Of a stretch of DNA of 64,000 nucleotides, positions 46,974-58,000 are shown piece by piece (positions within the stretch are counted from its first letter, which is position 1; each line of letters opens with the position of its first letter). A model generated the notes under the pieces. It saw only the letters and a program-made list of their open reading frames with translations, did not search any database and was not told the origin of the DNA. The position numbers and the translations under genes were made by a program. Source of the stretch: Charina bottae. Lineage: Eukaryota; Chordata; Lepidosauria; Squamata; Charinaidae. The stretch is from positions 71,835,414 to 71,899,413 of the forward strand of contig JALMGJ010000002.1 of assembly GCA_023362775.1 (NCBI GenBank), in the 5' to 3' direction.

Positions 46974-47038
46974 CAGTGTTTCTCAATCTTGGCAACTTTC
47001 AGGTGTGTGGACGTCAACTCTAGAACTCCCCAGCCAGC
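46974..47038 (+). mobile_element. Half of a palindromic hAT MITE
   Basis: 'cagtgtttctcaatcttggc', 'tgtggacgtcaactctagaa', 'ccccagccag': one arm of the family complete at 56897-57031. Confidence 0.75.
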
Positions 47039-47329
47039 ATTGCTTGATACTGGCATTGGTAGCCCAGAACCTCTCTCCATCTTGTTCTGGGAGAAGTCAA
47101 GGAATAAAAAAGTTACCATAAATTCTGGTATGGTTGTCAGTGACCTGTGGCAGCTCGGAAATGGTGTGTTTTCTGGCCTGCTTACTGAGGCTTTTGCTCT
47201 ATGCCTGCTTCCTACTTTGATTTTTAAAATGACATCCTTTATTTTGTATAGTCGAAGGCTTTCACGGCCGGAATCCGATGGTTGTTGTGGGTTTTCCGAG
47301 CTGTGTGGCCGTGTTCTGGCAGTTTTTGT

Positions 47330-47372
47330 TCCTAACGTTTCGCCAGTAGCTGTGGCTGGCATCTTCAGAGGA
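47330..47372 (-). ncRNA. Hammerhead-ribozyme-like motif, best preserved
   Basis: Minus strand, 43 nt: TCCT (stem I), CTGAAGA (core C3-A9), one extra T, GCCAG-loop-CTGGC (stem II, five Watson-Crick pairs), GAA, A-C/G-T (two-pair stem III), T at the cleavage position, AGGA (stem I, four pairs with TCCT). It meets the CUGANGA...GAAA..UH hammerhead consensus except for the extra U after A9 and the very short stem III. Short stem III is known to favour dimer activity. Confidence 0.6.
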
Positions 47373-47429
47373 CAGGAGCACAGCTAGAAGATTCTCTCTG
47401 TGCCCAAGAATCTTCTAGCTGTGCTCCTG

Positions 47430-47472
47430 TCCTCTGAAGATGCCAGCCACAGCTACTGGCGAAACATTAGGA
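47430..47472 (+). ncRNA. Hammerhead-ribozyme-like motif, weakened stem III
   Basis: Same 43-nt layout: TCCT, CTGAAGA at 47434-47440, GCCAG..CTGGC, GAAACATT and AGGA. The ACGT of stem III is ACAT here, leaving one pair. Confidence 0.55.
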
Positions 47473-47529
47473 ACAAAAACTGCCAGAACACGGCCACACA
47501 GCCCGGAAAACCCACAACAACCATCCTTT

Positions 47530-49214
47530 TTTTTTAATGACACCTCAATGTATATGTTCAACACAAGCCCATTCCTTCCAGTACATTTGCCACTGTATTA
47601 CAATCTCCGGTGCTTAATGCTGAGGATGGAGGGGACAAGGAACTGCCCCCCTGCCATTTCCTGCAAAGCTGTACAGGAAAGGGGTCTTGACCCTTACAGT
47701 AGCAAGAGACAATGAAGTCACAGATACAGATTTCAAATGAAAAAGCAAGAAAGGCACAGTATAACCTAAAGTTCAAGAAATGGCAAGCAGCCATTTTGGA
47801 GAGGTTAGCAGTGGCGTGTTGAGTTGGTCTGGTGTTCAGATATGAAAAGGTTTGAGGGTGGGAATTTTTTTCTTTCAAAAATCACTTCAAGGAGGAGTCA
47901 GAGAAACATGCAGACATGTGACTCCCTTATCTTCACAACTCCAGTGTAGCAGTTTCAGGCTTTAAAATTGGAGCCTGGAATGTGGAAGCCACCCCACCTT
48001 TATAATCGATCCCCTGAGTGTTCAAGGCACTGTACCTACTCCTGCTGCTGCAACAAGTAAAGCCAGGGCTTTTTCCTAAAGTTTATTGGGATTTGGCACA
48101 TCTGTGCAAAAGTGTGTGCTGTAGCTCATTGATGCCTGCAGTCGAAAATGAGCTTCACCTAATATTTCTCCAACACAGCAAATATCACTTTGAGATCAAA
48201 GCTTTTCAGAAGACAGGGTTTTCCTCTACTTCCTCTCAGGATGCACTCTTAATACGAATGTCTCCTGAGAGGGGGAGATGGATGCTTCCATCACGGGGGC
48301 TGGCCTCTTCTCTGGCAAACTTCTTGAGGTTTCAAGGGGGTACCTGAAGCTCCTCGGATAGGACAATTATGGAGATGTCAGGGGCTTGGGGTATCCTAAA
48401 ATGACCCATGGATTGTTAATGAGAGTTTCAGTTTAGACAATTCCTCTTCCAGCTTGAAAGCCATCTGATTTTCCCACTGGGAAGCTTAGCTTCCCATAGA
48501 CTTCATCAGTGTGACACATATCTCTAAAAGCTAGAGTTCTGGCCCTGCTGATGGGGCAGATCTGACTGCATATTGTGTATCTGCCTCCATGCCAGTACTC
48601 TAGAGATCTTACTTAGTTTAATGTGGTTTTTTTTTTGTTGCTTCCCATGTAATCACATCCTGAAGCAGTTTAGAGATTGAGATGACAGTTTCCAGAATTC
48701 CCAGTTAACATGTTAGCCATGCTAGCTGAAAATTCTGGAAGTTATAGCCCAACACATTTAAAGGGTACTTGATTGGGAAATATTGCCCCAGACAATATTT
48801 AATAATTTGGATTAGCAGGAGGAGTTAAAATCACTCTCAGGGTGAACTCCTGGCATGTCCAAAGCCCAGCAATTGATTCCAGTAAAGAGTGCAATTGTCG
48901 AAGAGAGCTGGTGCTGGATGTCCAATCAGGAACTTGTGTGCAGCCTTAGTTCTGAATATATGATGGTCTAAAAGTCAAAACTATTGGATAAAGAACCTTT
49001 AGGTCAATGTCTTGTGACAAAAGAAGGCCCTCCTACATTTATTGATGGTGTTGGCCTAGGATGTATAGTATATAAGGGTCTCTTCACATGTTATGTTGTG
49101 CTTGTTTTTGCTCTGCTCTTTTGCTTATTCAACAGCTGGTACATAGAATCCACTTGATGGATTAGCATACATGTGCCAGGATAGTATATGCTCATTAAAT
49201 TAAATTAAAATAAA
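47530..49214. other. Stretch without gene
   Basis: 48690-48790 may hold a very old relative of the palindromic hAT MITE ('ccagaattccc' and 'aattctggaagtt' facing each other). Otherwise nothing. Confidence 0.35.
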
Positions 49215-49655
49215 GAGCCAGTTTGGTCTAGTGGTTAAGGCTCCGGGCTAGAATCCAGGAGACTGAGAGTTCTAGTCCCGCCTTAGGCATGAAAGCCTGC
49301 TGGGTGACCTTGGGCCTGTCACTCTCTCTCTCAGCCCTAGGAAGGAGCCAATAGCAAACCAGGAGACTGAGAGTTCTAGTCCCGCCTTAGGCGTGAAAGC
49401 CGGCTGGGTGACCTTGGGCCTGTCACTCTCTCTCTCAGCCCTAGGAAGGAGCCAATAGCAAACCAGGAGACTGAGAGTTCTAGTCCCGCCTTAGGCATGA
49501 AAGCCGGCTGGGTGACCTTGGGCCAGTCCCTCTCTCTCAGCCCAACCCACCTCACAGGGTTGTTGTTGTGGGGAAAATAGGAGGCCGGAGAATTAGGTAT
49601 GTTTGAGTTATTTATAAAAATAATAAAGGCGGGATAGAAAATAAATTTTTAAAAA
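49215..49655 (+). mobile_element. tRNA-related SINE with an internal triplication, second copy
   Basis: 'gagccagtttggtctagtgg' head; modules of 104 bp start at 49255, 49359 and 49463 ('ccaggagact'); the end has 'ttataaaaataataaaggcg' and an A-rich tail. Same structure as 8709-9166. Confidence 0.88.
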
Positions 49656-51929
49656 ATTATACTTTATGTTTCCAGGTATATAAACAAAATATTGTATATA
49701 CAGCTATAAACACTTAGTGGATCAAATAACAGTAAAGCAGGGAATGGAGACCAATGTCGAGCCACGTTAAGGGCTGGACTGAGACCTCTGTAACCAGAGC
49801 AAAATGTCAGAGGTTCCACTGTCTTGGGAGAGTTTTAAGGCTCCAGAGTTATCTGAATGTATCCCTGTCCTGCTAACCTGGCTTGGAATAAGCAATTAGC
49901 ATGGCAGATAGGGTACCTGCAGACTTAACACTGTTGCCAAACGGGTTAGATCATGCAATATATTATTAGCAGAGTTGTTTTCAAAGTGATAAATGAGATG
50001 CCTAATCTTACCTGGCCACTGGTTCTGTGATGACAGTTTCACTCAAACACATTCAGTCCCTGAATATCATTGGTGGGAGAGGAGAAAACTACTACTTAAT
50101 GAGAGAACAATAGCAACAAGTAAGTTTCGGTTTTGCTTCATATCCGCAGAGCTGCCTCATTGTGGAACAGCAAAAGCATGTGTAGACTGAACACTTTTAG
50201 TTCTTCATTTATTTGGTTGCAAATATTTGCATGCCACCCAGTTGAATGACTCTAGGCTGCAGACATCATTAGTATGAGATAAATCCAAACAAGCCAGAGC
50301 TTGGGTATTGCTGATGGGGGCAGCAGACTCCCCAGGCAAGATGAACCTGGATGCAGACTGTGTCCCATAGACTTAAAAATCTGTTTTGATCTTCAAATTA
50401 GAGGGAAGTTTGGCATGAGGTTGGCAGTAGGAGCCCAACTTCCTCCTCCAAGGGGTCATTCTCATGCATTTGTTATGTGGAAAGGGGGTTATATGAGCAA
50501 TGAAAATTTAGACTACCCTTAGAGGAAAGAGTCTATAGCTTTCCTTAATTCACTCCAGAGTTTTCTTTGCCACAGGGGTCATTCCAGGGGTAGTTCCTCT
50601 TTTATGTTTGCAACCTCTGATCTTTTATGTACAATCTCCCAGATGATTTCTTTTCATTTTTAAAATTTTGAGGTTCCAGATTCAGGGCAGTGGGCTATAC
50701 AATAGGAAGCCTTTCCCTCAGCATGCAAATTATTAGTGATGTGGCATTTCCTTGCTCTGCTTGGATCCAGATGGCCGTGTGAGACAGGGTAGCTGCTTAT
50801 CAATTCATCGTTTGGTGGCGTGGAGAGCTGTACAATGGTAGCATCCTGCTATGCAATGAGGCAAGCAGATGCCAGATTTCCTCTGCTCTCTATATTTTTA
50901 TTGAGATGCATCGTGTTGACTCCAGATTTGTGGGGTCCTTGGGCAAGATGACCCCCACTGAGAGTGCCGCCCTTTTGAACGATGCCATTAATGCTCTTCT
51001 ATGGGGCATTGTCCATCTGCTGCCCAGAGGAGATGGCATGGGAAGTGACAATTCTACTCTTCCTCTTTCTGTTGCCATGGCTTCTATGCTTGGGGACAGC
51101 AGAAGGACAGGGGGAAGAGGATCAGGAAGAGGTTGCATGTGCCAAGAGGTTGCAAGATGAGCAGTGGGGGTGGGCTTGGCAGGTGCCCTACAGCATTGCC
51201 CCTAACACTGCCAGCCCCACAATTGCACAGCTAGAAAGGATTGCCAGACAAACTTTTCTCCAGGTAGTAATAGCTCTGCCTTTGTTTTGTAAACAAGCAC
51301 CGGGCCAGTAGACTAACAAACCATGTGAATTTATCCATCTTCTTCCTTTCCCCATGAAAATTAATACTGTCCTGCATAAGGGTGATTTTTTTCTGCTGCG
51401 AAAGATTTTTTGTTAGTATCTCCTTTTAATCTCTGTGTGTTTTTTTTTAAATAGCAGGATTAGGTGGGATTTTACTATTTTTTATTTTTATATGCTTGGT
51501 TTGAAATAAATGAATTAGCAGCTGTCCAGTACTACAGTTGGTATAGATCGGTCTAGCCTGGCTGCTGTTCTGGTTCCTCTTAAAGGTTATGGTTAAACTA
51601 GGATTATTAGAGAACAGCTTCTTCCTCAGTACTATTTCACCAACTGTATGTACTCCATTACATTAAATGCCTCTCCTGAAAACTGATCAATATTACTTAA
51701 CACCCTCCAACCATTACCTTTATAGATACAGGTTATTTCCAAGATTATTTAGGATTCTGACCCATGCACATGTCTTCGGAATGTGTCAGAATGCAACGGT
51801 CAAAGTGCTATTACTAGAAACATGGGAATCAAGGAGAACTGATTGCTGTAATATGAAGAGGATGACCGTTTGTTTTGTTTGACTTTATAGAGTTAAAGTT
51901 ATTACAGTAAAGATTTTTCTGCTAAGATC
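49656..51929. other. Stretch without gene
   Basis: Includes a minus-strand LINE-like tail at 50193-50257 (separate entry). Overlapping frames at 50890-51311 lie antisense to each other and show no motif. Confidence 0.4.
50193..50257 (-). mobile_element. LINE/SINE 3' tail fragment
   Basis: 'catttatttggttgcaaata' then 'gccacccagttgaatgactc': the inverse of a 'gagtcattca..tgggcggc..aaataaat' tail. Confidence 0.5.
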
Positions 51930-51934
51930 TCTTG

Positions 51935-52790
51935 CCTTTCGACAGATGAGGTAACGTATCCTTCATCAAGGGTAATGGATACTTGTTAGAAGTACAGATG
52001 GCATTCAAACCCCGATAGTCTGTACAAAGTCTTAGGGACCCATCTTTCTTGGCTCGGAATAAAACTGGTGCTACCATCGGGGAAGTGGCTGGGCGGATAA
52101 ATCCACGTTTCAAGTTTTTGTCAATAAACTCTCGCAATGCCTCGCGTTCTCTAGCAGTCATTGAATACAACTTAGTTTTTGGCAAGGACGCCCCTGGCAC
52201 TAATTCTACGGCACAGTCCGATTTTCTTTGGGGGGGAAGCTGGACAGATTCAGCCTCTCCAAGCACCTCTTGTAAGTCCCGGTATTGCAGAGGAATTACA
52301 TCTTCCTTCTCCTCTCCTAGATTCCCCCAAGTCTCTGCCACCTAGAGCTGCCGCCTTCTCCCCTGCCAAGCAGGATTCTTCTTGTTTAAAACGTCCATAA
52401 CTCCCATCATTGAATTTAAAGCACCCTGAAACCCAATCAACATTTGGGTTTTGTTCACGCAGCCACGCTAAGTCCAGTATTGGGGATTGGCTGCCAATGG
52501 GAGTTACCACAAACCTCAAAATCTCTTCATGGGATCCCATTCTCATTCTCACTGGCTCTGTGTAAAATTCCACCGCCACCGCCCCCCCCCCCCCCCCGCA
52601 TCTCTGACCCATCCAATTGGGTAAAGATGGTGGGGTTACTTAACTTTTCTACTTTTAGTCTCAGTCCAGTCACTATAGCAGGGTGGATTAAACATCATGT
52701 GCGCCCCGAGTCCACCATTGCTACCAGGTTAGCTTTCTCTCTGCCCGCCAAAGTCTCTAATTGCACCCCCACTGCCATGTTTGGACAACT
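51935..52790 (-). pseudogene. gypsy protease and N-terminal reverse transcriptase
   Basis: 52612-52300 reads a protease/linker region (VVTPIGSQSPILDLAWLREQ, NPNVDWVSGCFKF). RT follows: PKTKLYSMTAREREALREFI, FIRPATSPMVAPVLFRAKKD, GSLRLCTDYRGLNAICTSNK and YPLPLMKDTLPHLSKGK, where the sense ends. The catalytic YxDD part is absent from this piece. A 16-base C-run at 52582-52597 disrupts the frame upstream of the protease; its length may be a sequencing artefact. Another gypsy piece at 61.5-63.4 kb resumes RT about 40 residues further on. Confidence 0.82.
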
Positions 52791-52844
52791 GCCACTCACC
52801 ATCGAGTCTTGGCGCTCGGTTTTTATCGCCTGTCCCTTTGCGCC

Positions 52845-54050
52845 TCCTAGGACAGGCTCACAAAGTTTCCCACTGGTGGGAAATCTTCATCAGTGGAGCT
52901 TTGCGACTCTTCCAGGGCTTTTCTACAAACCATCTTGGATGCCACCGCTGCCGACCCCTTGTTTTTGGACGGCGGAGGTTTGCTGCCTCCCGCTCCTGCT
53001 TTCCCTTTTCCACCAGTTGCGGCTTGGGTAGAATTAGCAATGTGGTGTCCTTCTTTTCCGCATTTAAAGCAGAGGCCCCTTTTCATGCGCCTTTCCTTCT
53101 CCTCGTCCCACGAACATCGGGAGCTTTTCTTTTCACTGGAAGTCGTGGCACACTTGGCTTTTTACTAGGGGCTTGGGTGCGTTGGTGACTTTTGAGTCAC
53201 AATTGCATGTCTTCCACCTCCTCAGCAAGGCATATCCAGCCTCGTAAGGTTGCAGGATCTCCCCTAAGCATGGACCATTCTAGGATCTCATGTTGGAGAC
53301 CCACTTGAAAATGTTGAAACTTTAAGGATTCTGGCCAATCAGACATCTTCCCCGCCAGTCTCTGAAATTCCACTGCATACTCAGAGACTGACTTGTTTCC
53401 TTGCTTGAGGTGCTGCAGGCTGGTTCTGGCTCTTGGTTTTGACAATGGGTCTTCGAACCTTTCCCGTAGGGTGCCCGTAAAGTCATCGAAGTCTGTGAGG
53501 ATCTCTGACCTCGAGTCATACAGCTGAATCACCCACTCGCTTGCATCACCTTTAAGGTGCATGAAAACATAACGCACTTTGGCCACCTCAGTTCTGAAGG
53601 AGTCTCTGAACTCCTCCATGAAAGCTCTTACGTGAGTCAAGAAACAGGCTAAATTCTTAGGATCATCATTGAACTTCACCTTCAGATCCTTTACTACTGC
53701 TATCTCACCATACCCCGTCTTCCTCAGAAGTGGCTCTGCTCATTGGGTGCCATGTTCACTACGTGCCAGCATGGGTGCTGGGGACTGCGTCCCATCGCTA
53801 TTGGAGTTGCTGTTGTCATCGGAGGACGTCTGCTCCTTCACCCCTGTGGTGCTGCATTGAGGCTCTCCCTCAAAGCGCCATAACAACTCACCCACAGTCG
53901 CTTGCAATGTGGCTACCCATCGCTTGCATCTCTCAACTGAATGAATGCAGTTCTCTCTCGACCTTGTCGAGTCGTTCTTCTACCACCATCACCCGCTGTT
54001 TTGCACCTCTGTCCCATTTCTCGAACAACTGATCCCATTCCGATAGCTGG
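52845..54050 (-). pseudogene. gypsy gag with zinc knuckle
   Basis: Begins with a coiled-coil-like stretch (EWDQLFEKWDRGAKQR, LDKVERELHSF; about 54040-53940), decayed in the middle. An intact 160-codon frame (53197-53679) reads KFNDDPKNLACFLTHVRAFM, WVIQLYDSRSEILTDFDDFT, LRERFEDPLSK and SVSEYAVEFQRLAGKMSDWP, the retrotransposon gag capsid domain. The zinc knuckle CFKCGKEGHHIANS (about 53068) has lost its last Cys (Ser instead). Gag would assemble the particle. Frameshifts and stops separate these pieces. Confidence 0.82.
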
Positions 54051-54214
54051 TCACCCCCTTCACCTACACCTTGCGACCACCTTGGTTGCTATTCCTTCAC
54101 AAGGGTGGGTTCAGAGCTGATGACTCTCAGGCTCAGTGATCGAACCACGCGTTGCTCCTGGGGCGACGGCTGGGCAAGTCTCGCCTCTTTCCGGGAGACA
54201 CTTCCAGTCGCTGT

Positions 54215-54297
54215 GCCCCCTGTTGCACCAGCACATTCTGCTACCGCATCCCCGCTCACTGTTCTGTTTGGAGTATGACCACCAGAACTTTATTTTT

Positions 54298-54385
<88 letters not shown>

Positions 54386-55756
54386 ATCTATCATATTTAT
54401 ACCCCGCCTATCCCCTCCCTATCGGAGGACTCTAGGCGGCTTACAACATTGCAAATTCATATATTTATACATTCATATTAACAACGTTTTTACCGCGCAC
54501 TCAGGGAAGGGGTAAGGGGACCGACTCTTTTTTCCGTGGGTATTGGACTACATGTCCCAGAATACCTTGCTTCAGAGTCGGCTGCTGACGTCCTGGATGT
54601 TGCTGTTCGGGATCCGTCGTCTCCGTCTCCGCCGCCATTCACGAGGTCTTCTTCGCTCTGGAGGCGACCCCCGACAGGACGCCGGCAAATTCTCCCACTT
54701 TAAGGTGGTACCCATTTATCTACTTGCAATTAGCTTTCGAACTGCTTGTAAACTATTTACAAGTATAAGTCCATTAAATACAACTGAAGAGTACTGGATC
54801 AACTGGATGTACTTGGAGATAGACAGCTATGCAGTAACACAACTAAAGTTCAGCAGCAAGTAACACAACAGTTCTGGATCAAGGATGCTAGGTAGATTGG
54901 TTGACTAGGAGACTCAAAGTCAGTTCTGGGATTACTACGAGCAAATGCTGACAAAGCTGAACTGGTTTCTCTGGAACGTTGGACTGGAACTGCGAGGTAG
55001 ACTGGACTGGTTCCTCTAGGACACTGGACTGGAGCTTCAAGATGAACTAGACTGGTTCCTCTGGGACACTGGACTGGAACTGCAAAGCAGACGGGACTGG
55101 AACCGCCAGGAATGGAATGGGAGCTGCAAGGCAGACTAAACTACTATCACTAGGCAGGACTGCCTGTGAGCCAGGCAGGGCAGGGTACGATAGACTAGGA
55201 AGCCCCCCAATGACAAAACGTGGCGACCCGAGACCAACGCGACGAGCCGCACAAGGATGAGCAAGGTACTTAGCTGTGGCTGTGGAGCATTGCCCTGACG
55301 GGGCTGATGAATGCTGTGAAGCCGAAGACGTCAGCTGACAATCACTCAAAAGGAATGAAGCCTTCCCGCTGGGGCTTTATGAAAAACTACGAGCTAACGT
55401 TCCGATCCCTCTCGATGCTGCAATGAATTGGCCTTCTTTTGCAGCTGGGGTCAATTCAGAAATGAGTTGAAGATCTGGCTCCAATTCTTCAGCGGTGACA
55501 GGACAAGACTTCTCTGACGATTCTGGCTGGGCTTCTCCTGAAGATGCTGCTCGGTCTGTAGAACAGTTGTCCCCAGCAATTGGGTGCTTGCTCTTTTGCC
55601 CTTTTATCCTGCTTTCAGCATGCCTTCTCTCCTCAGGAGCCAATCGGAGCTCCCGCTGTTTGGCGCGCTTTTCTGCCAGCCTTTCTTTTGTGCTGATTGG
55701 TGCTGAACAAGGAAGTGAGTCTGGAGCACCAATCATCTAGTTCCAGAGCGAAGACA
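54215..55756 (-). repeat. Probable gypsy 5' LTR and leader, boundaries approximate
   Basis: Minus-strand start about TGTCTTCG at 55756, TATA-like box at about 55598-55608, AATAAA at 54289-54294 next to a SINE. A tandem of roughly 60 bp ('actggactggttcctctagg' and 'actagactggttcctctggg') lies at 54950-55100. I could not fix the 3' edge or a primer site; 'tggtgcaacagggggcac' on the minus strand near 54218 is a candidate. Confidence 0.45.
54295..54745 (-). mobile_element. tRNA-headed SINE, 5'-truncated, with (TCTA)n tail, in gypsy LTR
   Basis: Same family as 45150-45664: 'ccccgcctatcccctcccta', 'gaggactctaggcggcttac', body words and 'gtggtacccatttatctact'. The tRNA head is lost at 54745. The tail is an expanded (TCTA)n tract at 54298-54393. 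Confidence 0.85.
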
Positions 55757-55792
55757 CAATTAAACTTTTGCGTGCAATTCATCAGCTTAAAG

Positions 55793-56258
55793 CAGGGGTC
55801 CCCAACCTTTTTGGCACCAGGGACCAGTTCCGTGGAAGACAATTTTTCCACGGACCTGGGGGTGGGGCTTGCAGGTGGGAGCCAATCGCGTGGACGGGGG
55901 CGGGGTTTGCAGGTGGGAACCAATCTCATGGATGGGGTGGGGTTTGCAGGCAGGAGCCAATCACGTGGACCAGGGGCGGGGTTTGCAGGCGGAAGCCAAT
56001 CGGGCCTCGCGCTCCTCGGCCCGCCTCTTCACCCTTCTTTGCCGCGCGCTGATAGGTGGAGGTGTTTCCCTTTCAGGGTCCCCACCAATCAGCTGCTCCA
56101 GCTCAGGCTCTGTCTTTGTGCCTTCCCAGCTTCTTCCTGCTACTGGCTGCTCTTCCCCCAACTCATGGCGGCAGGGACAGGCTCGTTCCTGACACCACCG
56201 CTCACCTCCTGCTGTGCGGCCCACTAGTGGGCCGTGGCCCACAGGTTGAGGACCCCTG
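55793..56258 (+). mobile_element. Non-autonomous hAT element with internal tandem
   Basis: Terminal inverted repeats 'caggggtccccaacc' and 'ggttgaggacccctg'; perfect 8-bp duplication 'gcttaaag' (55785-55792 and 56259-56266). Four tandem units of 37-39 bp start with 'gcagg' at 55871, 55909, 55946 and 55985. No transposase; open frames across it come from the tandem. Confidence 0.92.
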
Positions 56259-56888
56259 GCTTAAAGCATTTCCCCCCTTGCTTCTCAACAACGCCCCTTC
56301 TCCTCCCGACAGCAATCACTGGTAACTTTCCTTTTCGTCTTCTGGGTGCACCCCCGCCACCTGCGCCAGCTCTGCTCTCTCCAGATGGTATTTGTCCTTG
56401 ACTTTTCCTCCTTTGCCCAAACACCTCTCTAACAGCATGAGAAAGAATGCCGGCTGTTTTCGCGTGTGTTTCCTTTCAGCACCATCTCTCCCCCTCTGCT
56501 TGCTGCCTGCGTTTCATGGCAAGATGGGAGAAGTTTGGCTCCCATCGTGACACTATGTAGGGTCAGGAAAAAGTGAGGCAAGAAAGGTGGCAAAGTTACT
56601 AACAGTACCAAGTGATCAATAGGAAGCAGGGTGATTTGAGGACAGGTGAAGCCCTCTCATAGTGAGCTGGACCAAAGTCTTAAGGAGGTAGTGCAGATAG
56701 GATTAAAAATGATGCACATTAAAAAGTGGGTGGAGCTTCAGTTGCACCACTGTGGCCATCTTGACTTTTTTGACCATTCTCTGTGGGCACCCCTGACCTT
56801 CATGCATCACAGCCATGATACAGGGAGAAAGCTTCTCTGGACCTGTGCCACTGTTCCAGGGATGAAGTGACTCCATTCCACCAAATTA
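56259..56888. other. Stretch without gene
   Basis: Includes the second copy of the unidentified repeat (56728-56790) and otherwise nothing recognised. Confidence 0.35.
56728..56790 (+). repeat. Unidentified low-copy repeat, second copy
   Basis: 'cttcagttgcaccactgtgg' and 'ccatcttgacttttttgacc' match 35300-35370 in order. Confidence 0.5.
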
Positions 56889-56896
56889 GTCCAATC

Positions 56897-57031
56897 CAGT
56901 GTTTCTCAACCTTGGCAACTTTAAGATATGTGGACTTCAACTCCCAGAATTCCCCAGCCAGCCTGACTGGCTGGGGAATTCTGGGAGTTGATGTCCACAA
57001 ATCTTAAAATTGCCAAGGTTGAGAAACACTG
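56897..57031. mobile_element. Complete palindromic hAT MITE
   Basis: Nearly perfect 135-bp palindrome starting 'cagtgtttctcaaccttggc' and ending with its inverse; perfect 8-bp duplication 'gtccaatc' (56889-56896 and 57032-57039). Half-copies at 35.5, 36.1 and 47.0 kb belong to the same family. Confidence 0.93.
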
Positions 57032-57039
57032 GTCCAATC

Positions 57040-57714
57040 AGTCTGAGCATATAAATAGCAAAGGAAAGGAGAGCCAGCCAGGTTATTGCCAGCTAGCTTG
57101 GTCTCCCTCCTTCAACAAGACTGTCTGTAGCAGTAACTACCTAAAGTACGCCAACATCATTGGAATTTTCTCCTACAATTCAGTGTGTGTTTTGTTATAA
57201 AAAGTGCTTTTTTAATCTTTTAAATTCTATCTCCCATTAGATGGAATTTACTCCGATGTATCATGCTACATAGGGCAAAAAGGGTAAATTGGATTCTCAT
57301 AAAAAAGGGGTGGAGCAACATACATGGAGCAACATGTCCTCAAAGATCCACCACCCAAATGGGAAAGGAAAACAAGCAAGGGAAGCCACCGATCAGAGGC
57401 TGTGGTAAAGGTAAAGGTAAATCAGAAAAGGGATTTCTTAAGCTATTTTCATTTCTGGCTGGTTTGTGAGCAGGAGTCAAGCCGCTTAAGGCTGGAGGGC
57501 AGAAAAGCTTTTAATGAGTAGACTAGTGGCTCAATGAGAGCATTATGGCTGAGTGGAAATTTGAATCTCCGTTTTCCTGGTCTTCCTTTAACACATTAGT
57601 CATGCTGGCTTTTTTAAAACCCCATTTACAACTACTACTATCCTGCTTTAATAACGAGGGGGTAAATAGCATCCCTTGAAATGACCCTGCTGCAGCTCAT
57701 CGAAGCTGTTCCTT
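57040..57714. other. Stretch without gene
   Basis: Nothing recognised. Confidence 0.35.
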
Positions 57715-57800
57715 CGTTTGTTTAACAGATTTATGTGACCACCCATCTACCAATGGAACTCTGGGTGGCAAATAACAGCAACAGAAAACATAATACAAAA
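57715..57800 (-). mobile_element. CR1/L2-like LINE tail fragment
   Basis: 'aacagatttatgtgaccacc' and 'ccaatggaactctgggtggc' are the inverse-side words of an L2-like tail. Old. Confidence 0.5.
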
Positions 57801-58000
57801 ATCAACTTAAATACTAAATTCACTTAGAATTCCATAAAGATGTCGTATACTGTATAGCTATTACACAGAAAGTTTTATTTGCTACAAAGTGAATAAAAGT
57901 GACCTTGATTTCTTCCTGAAAACAGTTGGGCTCCCTCCCTCACGATCAATTTTTATTTAATTTGCAATGCTTCATTTGCTCATAGAAACATCCTATAAAT

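Larger units (their letters stand above)
47247..47521 (-). mobile_element. Penelope-type palindromic unit, copy 2
   Basis: Inverted arms (about 47280-47395 and 47408-47523) with the one-sided extension on the left ('gtcgaaggctttcacggccg', the inverse of the extension in copy 1), so it lies in the opposite orientation. The flanks share 'catccttt' (47233-47240 and 47522-47529) and continue T-rich, consistent with a target duplication. Arms include 'aggaacaaaaactgccagaa' and 'acggccacacagcccggaaa'. The 47440-47715 and 46952-47362 open frames run through the arms and are not genes. Confidence 0.7.
51930..55756 (-). mobile_element. Ty3/gypsy element, 5' half (LTR, gag, protease, start of RT)
   Basis: Minus strand from 55756: a long LTR (TATA-like 'ggataaaaggg' at about 55598-55608, AATAAA at 54289-54294), gag from about 54050, protease and the first part of RT. 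It breaks off at LSKGK (about 51935), inside the palm domain. A SINE (54295-54745) lies in the LTR. No 3' LTR here. The gag type resembles Sushi-like metavirid elements of vertebrates. Confidence 0.82.

Noticed and set aside
46920..47715. Frames of 155, 136 and 91 codons (for example starting MPATATGETLGTK)
   Set aside because: All are translations of the palindromic Penelope-type arms and their flanks.
52444..53188. Plus-strand frames of 195 and 135 codons
   Set aside because: Antisense to gypsy gag and protease.
55697..56227. 176-codon frame
   Set aside because: Runs through the internal tandem of the hAT element at 55793-56258.
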